From NCBI GenBank assembly GCA_963675135.1, contig OY776122.1, forward strand, positions 85,880,472 through 85,944,471: 64,000 nt of DNA, given 5' to 3'. The stretch comes from Galeopsis tetrahit (taxonomy: Eukaryota > Streptophyta > Magnoliopsida > Lamiales > Lamiaceae). A model generated the notes under the pieces. It did not search any database, was not told the origin of the DNA, and was given only the letters and a program-made list of their open reading frames with translations. This document shows, piece by piece, positions 35,195-48,599 of this stretch (position 1 is the first letter of the stretch; every line of letters begins with the position of its first letter). A program made the position numbers and the translations under genes.

Positions 35195-36935
35195 CTCCCA
35201 AGCATCATGACTGTGGCTTGAGGATTGGTTCCGGGGTAATTATAAAAGGTTGAACCATCAACCACGCGCAAAGAGTCCACACCTATCACTTTGTATTCGG
35301 AATCCACGACCCGACCCACTTGACATCCTCCGTGGACCGTGGTAATGCGATATGGTCATCACACTGTCTATGCAAAACTGCTCCCACGAATCAACTTTGA
35401 TTGGGTGCTTTCTACCCTTACCGTTTCTAGAAAGTTCCAACCTTAACTCCATGAGTGATTCGAATGTGGTGTTGGGGTATCGATATTCAGAGAAAGCCTT
35501 CGATTCGACTACTCCCCTGATGATCTCCATTGCCTTCACACACCTTTGAAGGTCTCTCGGGTCATGGAAGTAGTTGAACGTCACACTCGGATTCTCATCC
35601 GGGTCGTTGCTTTGGAGCTCCAAATACCCGGTAGAGAAGGGTTGGGCCAACTTTTCCAAGATCATTGTTGATTGGACGAGGCTTTGATTGCGGGAAAAAA
35701 AACCCGACCCGAAGAGCCCACCTAGTTCTTCCACGTAGCACCCAATATCATTTGTTATACCTACCACCTTAACGAGGGAATTTTCAACAAGCTTAGGGGA
35801 AGGTATTATTACTGAATTCATTGGGTTATCAGACATGCCTTGGCCCACCATTGGATGGTCTAATATTACATTAATTTCGTGGTCCTTGAGATGACGGGTC
35901 GGCCCAATACCGCTCAACATCAATAGTTGTGTGCTCCCCAATGCACCAGCTGAAAGAATGATCTCACTCAAAGAATTGTTGGTCAATAGTGTTGTGTGGT
36001 TGTTGCCGTTTGAGTCTTTGAACACAACGCCGTAAGCCTCCGGTTTTAGTCCTGCCAAATTGCAATTTAGTGCATGTTTTAATACCTTTTGAGTTTGTCA
36101 GTGTTAGTTGTTATAAAACAAATGAGACCACCTGTTCCAACTTTAGTGTTTCACATTTTATTTTAGTATATATAATGAATCTGACCTGGTAAAGTATTAA
36201 ACAAGATTTGGTGTACGGTTGCATGCAAATAAATAGTAATCATGGTTTGATTCGCATACTCCAATAAATCAGCAGCAGTATGTCAATACCCATTTTCATC
36301 AATAATTGAACCCCCAATTTTGGTCCCTTGCAAATGCTCATATGTGAATCCGTTGTACGGTGAAACCCCGACTTCCACCAACCTGTCCCTCATCGCTACT
36401 TGCCACTCAAACTCTTGCGGTCGAAATGCTACTTTCCTCTCCACCCACTCATACGACTCATTCACAAGTTGTGGGTCCAAACCCACCTCTTGCACGAACT
36501 CACTCTCTGCCCTCGAATAGAATCCTGCGTTGATGGCAGTGCTTCTACCCAAGACGCGCCCGCACTGGTTGAGAACACCGTCCGTTGAGAGAACACCCTC
36601 TCTAGAACTAGTACTTTTGCGGTGGCGGAGAGCGTCGCTGCCACCGCACAGCCTGCGGTTCCACCGCCAACGATTATGTAGTCATAATACTCCACTTCCT
36701 CCGCTGACGTGGCATCTTTTGCAAAAGAAGGGTATGCTTCTGCATGATCACAAATATACAACATGAAATTTATTAATTTAAAATTATATATCCAAACAGT
36801 ATGAAATATCAGTGGAATAGAAAAATCGAACCGAAACATTAGAGTCCAAAAGGCTACCACCTGGGCAAAAGAACAAACGGTGAAGAACATCACAAAAGAA
36901 GCTGTAATAATGGGAACCCAATTTACATAAGCCAT
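35195..36935 (-). pseudogene. GMC oxidoreductase pseudogene 1 (HOTHEAD/mandelonitrile-lyase type)
   Basis: Minus-strand gene with a signal-peptide-like exon 1 (36861-36935), exon 2 (36186-36739) carrying the FAD-binding DYIIVGGGTAGC motif, and exon 3 (35195-36051) ending in the GMC_oxred_C block WHYHGGC-VGRVVD ... DGSTF ... PGTNPQAT. These FAD enzymes oxidise alcohols or cleave cyanohydrins; HOTHEAD relatives act on cuticular fatty acids. Lesions: a deletion after the LER of the FAD domain removes ~40 codons and shifts frame (about 36,580); CGA is changed to TGA in ENGYRH (about 36,280); and a 7-bp ACCGTGG duplication at 35,336-35,349 shifts frame in the active-site His loop. The last short exon after LGR was not found. 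Confidence 0.9.
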
Positions 36936-37121
36936 AGTTTCAGAAAATAAAAGATCAGATGCATAAAGCTATTGAAGATGAACAAATTAAACTCCTTTTA
37001 TAGGAGAAATAATTAGGTTGCCATTAATTAATATGGTAAAGACAAAGTGATATTTTTTAGTATTACAACTAATACATTTTAAAGCATTCTTAGTGTTTTA
37101 TGATCATATCAGCATATGAAC

Positions 37122-38005
37122 CAGTGGCGGACCCAGAATTTTAAATATGGGGATACGATTTTGTAGATAGTTTTAAAATATTTATACAAAATTAATAGTA
37201 CAATTACAACGGGGTATGTTGGATCTTCATATCTTGAAAGCTATTTATTACACCATTAACAAAAATTTGTAGAAACACGTCGTAAAGTCTAGTATGCACT
37301 CGAGTGCATGTTGTGCACTCTAGTCTATGTTGCACTTTTCAATTTTATTGACTTACACTTTTTGGTAAATGATGTTGCACTTTTCAATTATTACTAAAAA
37401 TATTATTATACAGTTTAATAATTGAAAAGTGCAACACCATTTACCAAAAAGTGTGAGTCAGTAAAATTGAAAAGTGCAACACCATTTCACAACATGCACT
37501 CGAGTCCATAGCAGACCAACCCTTAATCATTTATGATCTATAAAAGATAAGAATCCAACCCTATAGTTTCAAAATAACATGAGTGATATATAATTAATTA
37601 ATAGAAAATTAACATTAGAATTCACATCACTTTGAAATAATTAATTATAAAATTAGGACAATTATTTCATAAATATACGAATCCATCAACAAATATAACT
37701 AATTAACATAATATACTAAATAAAACTAAAATATTAACTAATTAACATAATAAACTAAATAAAACTAAAATATTAATTACTACTCCATATATGTTTATGA
37801 ATTGAAAAGAAAAGAATTTAATGCAGCTAGAATTACCTTGGAATGGATAACATAGTGAATGGGCCGAGAAGAAAAACTGGCCCAAACAAATAAACAAGAG
37901 TAATTTTTATTTTTTTAAAAACATGGAGTAATATATGAAACGAAACAAAACTTTTGGGATTGGGGTACAGTTGTACCCCATGTCCCTTAACTAGGTCCGC
38001 CTCTG
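37122..38005. mobile_element. hAT-type non-autonomous element (GGCGGA family)
   Basis: Ends CAGTGGCGGACCCAG and the complement CAGAGGCGGACCTAG, with perfect 8-bp target duplication ATATGAAC (37114-37121, 38006-38013). Eight-base duplications mark hAT elements. It contains a nested palindrome (37290-37512). Confidence 0.88.
37290..37512. repeat. Long inverted repeat (hairpin)
   Basis: ATGCACTCGAGTGCATGTTG...TTGCACTTTTCAATTTTA pairs with TAAAATTGAAAAGTGCAA...CAACATGCACTCGAGT around an AT-rich loop. It is probably a foldback MITE nested in the hAT element. Confidence 0.8.
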
Positions 38006-38310
38006 ATATGAACTAATAAGCTGGCAAGACTTTGTCTTTCTTTCGACAAATACAACATAAATATGACAAAATTTAGTAAAATATGATTTGATCGATAATT
38101 ATTTAATTCAAATTTAGTTTTAGGTTATCTTCCTTTTTTACAATTCTATCTTGAAGTTTTTGATGTTTTATTCTGTGATTAATTTTTTTAGTTCATTAAA
38201 TTAGGTAATTAGCAGGTAACATCACCTTTTAAAAAATATTTCTTTTATTACAAGAAACTATGAATCCCCAATAAAATATTATACGTACACACCCCAAATA
38301 TAATTTTTTT

Positions 38311-38420
38311 TTTTATGTCACGGTATTCGATCCAGGGATCGACTAATCCGGGGATCAATCCTACTGTCCACTTACGGAGGCCCCGTTTAAAGCAGAGCTT
38401 TGTGCTCTGTATATATGGAC
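38311..38420 (-). mobile_element. Putative short SINE
   Basis: Read on the minus strand: GGGGCCTCCGTAAGTGGAC ... GATCGAATACCGTGACAT then an A-run (T-run on plus at 38304-38314). CTGGATCGAATACC resembles a Pol III B box. It is flanked by direct repeats ATATAATTTTTTT at 38298-38310 and 38421-38433. The class is inferred. Confidence 0.5.
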
Positions 38421-38482
38421 ATATAATTTTTTTACACCTTAGGGGTTTCGAACCTAAGATCTAAAACATTAACATATGTATA

Positions 38483-39060
38483 CAGTGACGGAGCCAGAAA
38501 TTTTAGATTGGGGGCCCAATTTACATTACCATAAAAATAAAATAATATTATTTCTAATTCATAATAAATTTTAAAATATCTTATTTCATTAATTTAAATT
38601 TAACGATTTTTGTTATGTTTAAAAGAAATTAATTTTGATTGTTCCGACTCGTAATAGGTGAAACAATGTTACAATTTAATGTTCAATCCCGCTGAGATAT
38701 TAGTCATTATAAGAAAAATGTATAATTTAAAATATATTTTCTCAGTGTGTCAAATAAATGAGGAGTATTTTCGTGATTTAATGAAGTATAAAAGAAATTT
38801 ATTGAGGTGTTAAAAAGAATTTAGTGAGATGTAGGGAAGAATGTGGATTAAAATGAATGACAATTTTAAAATAAAATTATGTAGTGAAAGTATTAATTTT
38901 GTAGATTATTTACATATTATGAGTGTACAAATAATCTTGAAATGTTTCAAATAAATAAAAAAAGTATACAAATAATTATAAAACGGAAGAAATATATAAA
39001 AAAAAAAAAAATTGGTGGGGGGCCATTGCCCCCGCTGGGCCCTACGTGGCTCCGTCCTTG
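38483..39060. mobile_element. hAT-type non-autonomous element (GGCGGA family)
   Basis: Ends CAGTGACGGAGCCAG and the complement CAAGGACGGAGCCAC, with perfect 8-bp duplication TATGTATA (38475-38482, 39061-39068). AT-rich interior, no transposase. Confidence 0.88.
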
Positions 39061-39539
39061 TATGTATATATAATTATAATATTTATGCATATATAGTGTT
39101 CCTTTAAAAAAAAATAAAAAAAACCCTACTACACTTAATTTCATCCCTAATTTATCTATTTTATTATCTACTTCATCAACTTTATTTATAAACAAAAAAT
39201 ATTTCTTAATTAAAATCTGTAGTAAAACAAACAAATACACGATATATAGGTGGACGAAACGAGTATTAGTTATCACATTTCTAAAACACGCTAATATATC
39301 TTTAATCTATTAGACTAACTAATTGAAGATATCTAAAAAAGTAGAGCTTCATTCATAGTTCATCCTTTGCTTGCATCATATATAGAAGATAATTAGCATG
39401 TTTGCATTATTTTCTGTCCCATATATCTGCATCACAAGAAAGATAGATTGATAATTAAAAAACTAACCAAATAATTATTTTCCTAGTAAATTTTATATAA
39501 TCAATGTTGTGTAAAATTAAAATATTTGTCGCAAACATG
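39061..39539. other. 3' flank of GMC copy 2
   Basis: 39275-39485 is the duplicated GMC 3' flank described at 34735. Between 39110 and 39265 the sequence resembles a worn Stowaway end (GGACGAAACGAGTA). No gene. Confidence 0.6.
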
Positions 39540-41413
39540 TTAGTCACGAATGAATAACAACAAATGCAGTTTTCTTGTAATGAGTGTGGCCTGAGGATTG
39601 GTTCCAGGGGAATTATACAAGGTTGAACCATTAATCACGTGCAAAGAGTCCACACCCGTCACTCTGTATTCGGAATCCACGACCCGACCCACTTGACACC
39701 CTCCATGGTAATGCCATATGGTCACATTGTCTATGCAAAACTGCTCCCACGAATCAACTTTGATTGGGTGCCTGTTTTTAGAAAGTTCAAACCTTAACTC
39801 CATGAGTGATTCGAATGTGGTGTTGGGGTATCGGTATTCAGAGAAAGCCTTTGATTCGACTACTCTCTTGATGATCTCCATCGCCTTCACACACCTTTGA
39901 AGGTCTCTCGGGTCCTGGAAGTAGTTGAATGTCACACTCGGATTCTCATCCGGGTCACTGCTTTGGAGCTCCAAATACCCGGTAGAGAAGGGTCGAGCCA
40001 CCTTTTCCGCGATCAATGTTGATTGGACGAGGCTTTGATTGTTGGAAAAAAGACCCGACCCGAAGTACCCACCCTGTGCTTCCACGTAGCACCCAATATC
40101 ATTTATTATACCTACTACCTTAACAAGTGAATTTTCAACAGGCCTAGGGGAAGGTATCCGTATTAACACTCCATTCGTTGGGTTATCGGACATGCCTTGG
40201 CCCACCATTGGATGGTTCAATATTATATTTATTTTGTGGGCCTTGAGATGATGGGCCGGCCCAATACCACTCAACATCAATAGTTTTGGGCTCCCCAATG
40301 CACCAGCTGAAAGAATGATCCCACTCAAAGAATTGTTGGTTAGTAGTGTTTTGTGGTTGGGTCCTTTTGAGTCTATGAACACAACGCCGTAAGCCTTGGG
40401 TTTTAGTCCTGCCAAATTGCAATTTAGCTTGTTTTAATACATTTCAAGTTTGTCATTGTTAGTGTCATATTCCATTATATGGATGATTGATATGTGTCAC
40501 TCCTCAGGCCTAATCCTACCAATCTTCACGCTGAAAAAAATCCCTCCCTTACCCTCCACTCATCTGAACAAATTCGCTCAGCCCTTATCGGAAGCTCTAT
40601 TCAAGTCCCTTTTTCATCTTCCTCGCTGGATGATCAAAATACCAAACCAAACAATCATCGACCTCTTCACTCTGCCAGACCTCGAAAAAACACCAAAAAG
40701 ACTAAGATTCCTCCTCGCATTTGAAAGAAGCTCGAAAGAGCTGAACGGAGCAAGTTTTCTAAAGGGTTTTCTGATGAAGAGGCCTTGGAATCGACTAAAA
40801 AGATTTGAGAATTCGGTCGTCAAATGGGACTTAAAGAATCTGAACAGGGGAGTGACATCCTCCATCAGATTGCAGATATTGCCCTAAAGGTATGACCTCT
40901 TCCTCAGGTCATTGATTCTGACTGGAGAATATACTAAGTTTAATGCGTCTTCTATGTTACAATGTGAGAGGACTGAGAAGTGGTTTTAAAAAAATTGAGG
41001 TCAAGGTATTGATTCCGAAATAAAAAATAGAAGTATGTTTTATACAAGAGACGAAGATGGACTCAATAGATGTTAAAATTAGCAGAGGAATTTGGGGCAA
41101 CAAGAAATGTCGATGGGTACACCGCCCATCTGAAGGCCGCTCAGTAGGTATAACAACTTTTTGGGACGCAGACTACTTGTAGTGCGTAAGCTCGTGGCAC
41201 ACAACCAGATTTCTAGTTGTTTATGCAACCCGAGCAAAAGACACGGCTGATCTCTGCCTCATCAATGTCTATGCTCCGTGCAGCCCACGTGAGAAAAGAA
41301 TTTTATGGGACACTTTGAGTCTGGTGATTGAACAGAATAAAGACAAGCTTATATGCGTGGCAGGGGACTTCAACGCGGTCAGAGACCCAATAGAGAGAAT
41401 TGGTCAATCCGGC

Positions 41414-43091
41414 TGATTCGGGTGGAATTTACGCGTTTTAGACGCACATGTGAAGCATATTTTGATGTGGGTTTCATTGAATTTTTGCATTAGATATGAT
41501 TGTTTTAGCCAAAATGAGAGAAAGGTATTGTTTTGTCGATTTTATAGGTAAAACGATGGAATTTGGAGCAAAACATATACCACAAGTGATCGGACCGGAA
41601 AGAGGAGTGCACCATTGGATCCGGCTCGAAAAATGGAGTGGAATAGCCAAAAGAATCGAGTCGATCGGAGGTCGGAAGCTCAAGAAACGGAGGGACGAAG
41701 TTGGAGGACGAAAACGACACAAGGAGCCAAAGTCGAAACTTTGGCCCGGCCGGGTGGCATGACTCGCCCGGCCGGGTGGCATGACTCGCCCGGCCGGGCG
41801 GCCGAGCAGCAGAAATTGGGCCAAGTCGAAGTTATTGCCCGGCCGGGCGGCCGAGAAGGCCAACCCACACCTCCATTTACGAAGTTTCCGCCCGGCCGGG
41901 CGACACCACTCGCCCGGCCGGGCCACTCGACCCCTGTTTTTATTTTGCTTAGCCAACACCTCCGCCCGGCCGGGCCACTTCCCCACCCGGCCGGGCCACT
42001 TCCCCACCCGGCCGGGCCACCCCATTTTCGGTGCCAAACGCGTGTTTTCTCCATTTTTGAAGGACTTACTTGCAAATATCACACCCAAACCCTACCCCAA
42101 CACTATAAATACCCCCTTTCTTGAAATTCAAGACACCTTCCCCCAATCCACACATAATTACACACATTTGGAGGTGTTTTGGCCATAACTTCTTCATCTC
42201 TCCACCAATTCATGCAAGGAAGGAGGCATTAGCTTGGGAATTCCATTCCCTACCACAATCTAGACTAAGCTTTCTCTTTCTTTTCCTTTTTACTTAGTTA
42301 GTTCATTTGGAATTTGTGATTTGATTATGTATTTGAGTAGCTAAACAAACTTTGTGGTTCTAAGGCATTGTGGATACTTGGATTGAAGTTTATGATTAAT
42401 TTCTTGCTTTAATTGGTGTTTGTCTCTTATTCGTGTGCTTAATTCCTTATTGCAAAGCATGTTGTTATTGGCCATGATGATTTGCTTAATTCATTATTAA
42501 TTGGGGTAAGATCGAGAGATTTATTCCGTTTAATCGTATGCAAGCATGCAACCCGGTATTATTATGATCTCGAAAGAGGATTAATTATCGGAGAGGGACT
42601 TGAATGATCCTAAGAGCTATTTTAGGCGGTATAACATTTGTGAGGTAGAAATACGAGCCTATGTTAAATTGCGTCTTTGGTTAATTAGATCGAGAGATTA
42701 ATTAATTCTTCTTGTGTGATCACCCTATATGAGATAACCTTAATGGCCATTTAAACAAGATCATAAACGGATATCTATGTATTACAATTGCCTTGGAACC
42801 CACCCTTCCTTCTTTGAGTTTTCATCCATTTTTACTTTCGTTTTCTTACTTTGCATGATTAGTTGATCGATTTTATATTTACTCTTTCGTTGTCTATTTG
42901 TGACACATAGTTAGGCAATCTTAGGGGTAATTCAACACTCAATCTATTCGATCACGTCTATTTAGAATTCGACTAGCAAACTCCACTTTTACGCTTAACC
43001 TCCTTGTGGGATCGACCTCGTGCTTATCACGCTACGATAGACACCGTACACTTGCGGTTGTTTATTTTAGTGTTGCATAACACGCGAATCA
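41414..43091 (+). mobile_element. Solo LTR of the Athila-like family (copy 2)
   Basis: 1678 bp, starts TGATTCGGGTGGAATTTACG and ends ACACGCGAATCA, with 5-bp duplication CCGGC (41409-41413, 43092-43096). It interrupts the endonuclease domain of the LINE. TATAAAT at 42104-42110 is the likely LTR promoter. It carries nine copies of CCCGGCCGGG between 41745 and 42016. Confidence 0.93.
41745..42016. repeat. CCCGGCCGGG palindrome array in LTR copy 2
   Basis: Nine exact CCCGGCCGGG palindromes, mostly extended to GCCCGGCCGGGC and separated by 10-70 bp of otherwise unique LTR sequence. The array ends 88 bp before the TATA box. The other LTR copies have a different palindrome at this place. Confidence 0.95.
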
Positions 43092-46000
43092 CCGGCCACT
43101 TCAACAGGAAAGAAATGGAGGATTTCAACATGTTTATAAAAAACGCTAACCTCACTGATTTCTCCCTTTTCGGCCGAACCTACACATCGTACAGAGCGGA
43201 CGGTTCTTGCAAGAGTAAATTAGACCGAGTCCTGCTAAACGAGGAATGGTTAGTGGCTGACCCACCCTCACGGGACTTCCAAGATCTATATCCGATCACT
43301 GCCCCTTAATGCTCGATGATCAACCTGTGGATTGGGGCCCCAAACCATTTCGATTCTTCAACGCTTGGATGCAGCACCATACATTTGAGGAATTTTTCAC
43401 CAGCTGCTGGAACAACACCCAAATTGAAGGAAGGAGAACCTATGTCATCAATTTTTTTTTTTAAATGGTTAAGTCCCAGGTCCGGGAGTGGAGCAGACTG
43501 ACCTTTGGGGACCTGGATTCAAAAATTGAGAACAACAAGCAGAAGCTTCTCGAGTTGGATATTTTGGACGATGTTTTCGCCCTAGACGATGAGGAGATTG
43601 ATCTTAGACGCAACCTCATGAGCTCGATCTTTCAAGAATACGATACAAGACAGTTTCTTGTGTCAAAAAGCTAAAGTTTAGTGGATTAAGGGTGGTGATG
43701 GAAATTCCAAATTCTTCCATAAATGCATCAACGGTTGTCGGAAAGCCAACGATCTGTCCCATCTCTGTTTTGATGGAGCATGGCTCTCTACCCCTGCTGA
43801 GATTAAAAATGCAGTTTGTGAGCACTTCAAGTGTCATTTCCATGCTGGCAGCCCAGGCTGTCCCACGATCCCATCCGATTTTGCTCAACTCAAAGTCAAC
43901 ACAGCAGATAACTCATTCCTTACTGCACCCTTCACAGAACAGGAAATCCGTGACGCCGTCTGGAACTGTGAATCCCCCAAAAGCTCAGGCCCGGACGGCT
44001 TTAGCTTTGCTTTTATTAAAGAGCACTGGCATCTACTTAAAGAGGATTTCCACAAGCTTTTCGATGAATTCCACAGAAATGGCAAGTTTGTTAAAGGGTT
44101 CGATCCATCCTTCATAGCCCTTATTCCAAAGAAGCAGAATTCAACTTGCATTAGAGACTTTCGACCTATCTCCATGATAAACAATTACTATAAAATAGTA
44201 GATAAGGTGCTAGCTCGACGACTCTCGAAAATAATTGGTAGCATAATCTCTTAAAATCAGACGGGGTTTATCCATGGAAGACAAATCCTTGATGGAGTCC
44301 TCATTCTGAACGAGCTGATTGACGAGGCAAAAAAGAAGAAGATTGAGAGGCTTTTGTTCAAAATTGATTTCGCTAAGGCATTTTACTCAATTAATTGGGG
44401 GTTCCTATGTGATATGATGAAATCTATGGGAATCGACCCATTATGGTGTAGGTGGATAATGGAATGTGTCACCACAGCATCCGCGTCAGTCCTCGTGAAT
44501 GGAAGTCCAACGGAAGAATTCAAGCTTGAACGCGGACTAAGGCAAGGGGACCCTCTCTCCCCCTTGCTTTTTATTATCACTGCGGAAGGCCTCAACAGTC
44601 TCATTAACATGGCAGTGACTGTCGGCCTCTTCGACGCTACAAAAGTAGGGCTGCACAACTTTCCGATCTCACACCTCCAGTACGCCAATGACACCATTTT
44701 AGTGGGAGAAGCAACGCCGAAGAACATCTGGGCACTAAAATGCATCCTGATTAACTTTGAGCTCATTTATGGGCTTAAGATTAACTTCTCAAAATGCAGT
44801 CTTTTGGGAGTTAATATTGATGGAGATGTACATAATGAAATGGCCTCCCTCCTTGGGTACAAAATGGGCTCTCTCCCGATGAACTTCCTCGGCATACAAG
44901 TGGGCCGCAACCATCACAAATCTGAAACATGGAAGGGTGTAATACAGAAAGTTAAAAGTATATTAGGAACTTGGGAGGATCGTCAGATTTCACTTGGGGG
45001 CAGAAAGTTAATGCGGTACTCAATTCGTTGCCTATTTATTATCTATCGTTCTACCCTTTACCAAAGAAAACCCTGAGAGAACTAGTTAGGCTACAAAGAA
45101 ATTTCTTATGGGTAGGGGGTGTGAACTCTTCGAAAATACCATGGATTTCGTGGAGAGATATTTGTAAACCAAAGGCCGAGGGCGGCCTTAGAGTAAAAAA
45201 ATTGGAATTATTTAACAAATCTCTTCTTAGTAGGTGGGCATGGCGGATTCGGGTTGAACCCAATACTTTATGGGTAAGGATACTCGAATCAAAATATGGG
45301 GTAACTTCATCTACTGATTCATTGTGTAGAGCACCTTGTAATTCTTTTACAAAATGGTGGAAAGATATTTTTGAGCTCTTTTTCTCAAATCCCAATTGTA
45401 ATTGGTTCGAATCTAATAGTTTAAAAAAATTGAGGGATGGGAGTCTTACCTTTTTCTGGAAAGATTGTTGGCTGGGAGACTCGAAATTATGTACGACATT
45501 TCCTAGATTATTCTCATTATGTGCAAATAAGGAGTCTAAAGTTAGTGAAATGGGTAGCTGGGTAAATGGCAAATGGGTTTGGGAATTAAACTGGAGACGT
45601 GATCTACTTGCTAGGGAGGATCATATGTGCACTCAATTGCTAGATTCCTTGGCAACCATTAATCTTCAGGAACACACCTCGGACAGATGGACGTGGAAGC
45701 TATCGGGGGACGGGAGATACTCCTCGAAATCTGCTTACGATGGATTGTCTACCCAAATTCCTGCGCCCCGACTCTTGACGCAGAAACCCGAGACGCCTTC
45801 TGGCGGATCTGGAACAAATTTACCCCATCCAAATATTCAAGCATAGCATGGAGAGTTCTCAAGGGGAGGCTGGCCACACGCACGACGCTGAGAAAACGAC
45901 ATATCCTCGGAGCAAACGATGACGTATCTTGCAGATTGTGCAGCACTGAAGACGAAACGATGCAACACCTACTCTTTAATTGTAAGTTCTCGTCTAAAGT

Positions 46001-47601
46001 ATGGGAACTATGTCACTTATGGTTCAACTCTCCCATGGCCACTCCTTTAAAGGCAGAAGCTCACTTCCACCAACATAGAGGTATGTTTGAGGTAAAAGGA
46101 AAAAAAATATGTCATGGTGGGACTGTGGTGCTGCATTGTTTGGCACATTTGGAAGGCAAGAAACAACAAAATCTTCGCAAAGGAGGAAAGCAAGCCGGGG
46201 AATCTGTTTGACAAAGTAACAATTATGGTGTGGAATTTGATACAGACCCACAAATTGTGCAAACCATCTTCTTCTTTCAATGATTTATGTGCCAATCCTA
46301 GATCAATATAGGAGTTGTAGCTCATAGAGCACCTGTAACATTTCCTCTCGTAAATTATGTAATTGCTCTAAACTTTTGAGTACCCCTGGCACTCTAATAA
46401 TAATGCCCTTTTTTCTGTCCAAAAAAAAATAAAAAATCAGTAGAGTGGAATACTAGTAAAACATGAAAATTGAACTGGTTAGTACGTACATACAAATAAT
46501 TAATTAGTGTAATATTGGGATATATTATGAATCTGGCCTAGTAAAGTCTTGAATAATATTTGGTGTCCGGATGCATGTAAATAAACAGAAATCAACGTTT
46601 GATTCGCATACTCCAACAAATCAGCAGCAATATGTCTATACCCATTTTCATCAATAATGGAACCTCCAATTTTAGTCCCTTGCAAATGCTCATATGTGAA
46701 TCCATTGTACGGTGAAACTCTGTCTTCCACTAATCCGTCCCTCATCGCTGCTTGCCACTCAAACAATTGCGGTCGAAATACCACTTTCCTCTCCACCCAC
46801 TCATACGTCTCGTTCACTAGCTGCGGGTCCAAACCCACCTCTCACACGAACTCACTCTCTGCCCTCGAATAGAATCCCGCGTTGATAGCAGTGCCTCCAC
46901 ACAGGATGCGCGCGCGTTGGTTTGGAACACCGTCCGTTGAGACAAATTGTTGTGCGGCCGAGCTAGGGGAAGTGTCTTTTAATGTCGATAAGAAACTCGT
47001 CATATGGGTTATGTTGGGGTACGAAAGGCCACCCCGACCCTCTCCAAAAGTAATGCTTTTGCGGTGGCGGAGAGCGTCGCTGCCACCGCACAACCTGCGG
47101 TTCCACCACCGACTATTATGTAGTCATAATACTCAACTGTCGCTGCTGACGTGGTATCTTTTGCAAAAGATAGGTGTAAAGAAAATATCAATTTTAGTCC
47201 TGTCTTGAGTTCAACTTTAGTTACGTAACTTTGTATTTTTTTAATTTTAGTTTTGCAACTTTTGACTTTTTCAATTGTAGTCTGTATCTTTGTTTTTTCT
47301 CAATTTGGTCCCGACGATATCAATTTTAATGATGGATTAAAGTTGATACCATCAGGACTAACATTAAGAAAGTTCAAAGTTACAAGATTGAAGTTGAACT
47401 CCTCTAAGTTACAAAACTAAAATGAATATTTTCTCAATCATATATATACAAAATAAAATTTATTAATTTAATCCTCCGAAACACATGAAATATTAGAGTA
47501 CAAAAGACTGCTGCATCACCTTTTTCGGGGAATGAAGAAACCGTGAAAAAGAACATCACAAGAGAAGCTGCAATAATGCGGACCCACTTTACAAAAGCCA
47601 T

Positions 47602-48276
47602 AGAGTTTCAGAATTAAAAGATCAGATGCATGAAGCAAGTGAAGATGAACAAACTCCTTTTATAAGAGAAATAATTAGGTTGCTAATTAATTATGATTAA
47701 GACTATTATCAGAAAGAAAATTACGTGCACATAAAGACATTTTCAAATAATAAAATTCAATAATTCGATTGTTTTTAAGGATCCTAATATTAGATCGAAG
47801 AAGATTTTCATTTTTCAGAGTTTCAAAAATAAAATCGACCGGCATGAGGGCGCTTTGTTAGAGGAAAAAATATTGGTTTTGAAAGAATTCCGTCTCATCT
47901 AAAAGTCTGAACATGTAGAGAAGTGGAGAACTATTTCTTGTATATTAATTTCTAATACTTTTCCTCACTCATGGGCCGAATTATCACCTCTACCCTTTGG
48001 GTAGGAGATCCATCAAGTGGACAATTTAAATGAGTGGAGTTGCTTTTAGAAGAAATCGAATCCATAAGGTGTGGGTGTAAACCTTGAGGTTCTAATATCA
48101 TTAAAGAATTACGTCTCATCTAAAAATCCGAACCTGATGGATAATTAATTCTTGTATATTAATTACTATAAGTTTCCACCATTGAAAATATATGTTAGGC
48201 CCAGGGATAGAGATGTAAACTTCAACCTAGAAACAGAGACATAAGTTGACAGTCATAAATAAAGAACAAGAAGTTA
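47602..48276. other. 5' flank of GMC copy 2, intergenic
   Basis: Holds a segment (47740-47780, AATAATAAAATTCAATAATT) also found at 34570-34600, supporting tandem duplication of the GMC region. 47868-47900 and 48106-48140 share GAATTCCGTCTCATCTAAAA-like blocks. No gene. Confidence 0.5.
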
Positions 48277-48599
48277 GACCATCCTCATTAGTGACATTCC
48301 CCCAACCCAACCCTTCAATATTATATTAATTTCTCTCTCATCCACCTATACAATTTACAATCCAACTCAAATTTCATTTTATCATACTTCATCAATGACA
48401 CTGACCCAACCCAACCCAAAAATAATAATAATTTTTTAAATACATATTATATTATTAATTTTTACTAAATTGGTATATAAAAATTACTTGATATTCTAAA
48501 TTTGTAATTATAATATGATTTTTTTTATCACACACTTAAAATAAATAATGAATTCAATAACAAAATTAAAATTACAAGATTTGAAAATACGAATAAAGT

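Larger units (their letters stand above)
40500..46431 (+). mobile_element. LINE (plant L1 type), inactive, hosting a solo LTR
   Basis: Excluding the solo LTR, about 4.25 kb. In order: a fragment of ORF1 tail/linker (40500-40900); an endonuclease domain with LINVYAPC and AGDFNAV (41100-41408), continuing after the LTR at 43097 (NRKEMEDFNMFI, KSKLDRVL); a reverse transcriptase (43680-45000) with GPDGF, IPKK, RPIS and LRQGDPLSPLLF; and a C-terminal zf-RVT zone (45000-46310). Several stops and frameshifts break it. The RT metal-binding motifs are damaged: DFAKAFDS is DFAKAFYS and the expected ADD is YAND. It ends in an A-run (46423-46431). It lies in an intron of GMC pseudogene 2. The 5' border is approximate. 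Confidence 0.9.
39540..47601 (-). pseudogene. GMC oxidoreductase pseudogene 2, split by a LINE
   Basis: The 5' exons are at 47520-47601 (signal-peptide-like start) and about 46538-47180 (FAD domain). Exon 3 (39540-40408) lies ~6 kb away because a LINE sits in the intervening intron. Intron sequence on both sides of the LINE aligns to the uninterrupted intron of copy 3. Exon 3 is open for ~290 codons with a complete WHYHGGCQVGRVVD loop, but its last codons after NPQAT are replaced by unrelated sequence. Lesions in exon 2: a frameshift after LLLER (about 47,040) and CGA changed to TGA in EFVREVG (about 46,843). The exon 2 donor is GC instead of GT. A non-functional copy of the same enzyme as pseudogenes 1 and 3. 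Confidence 0.9.

Noticed and set aside
41474..42188. 204-codon and other ORFs rich in RPG/PAG repeats
   Set aside because: Translation of the CCCGGCCGGG palindrome array in the solo LTR; not a gene.
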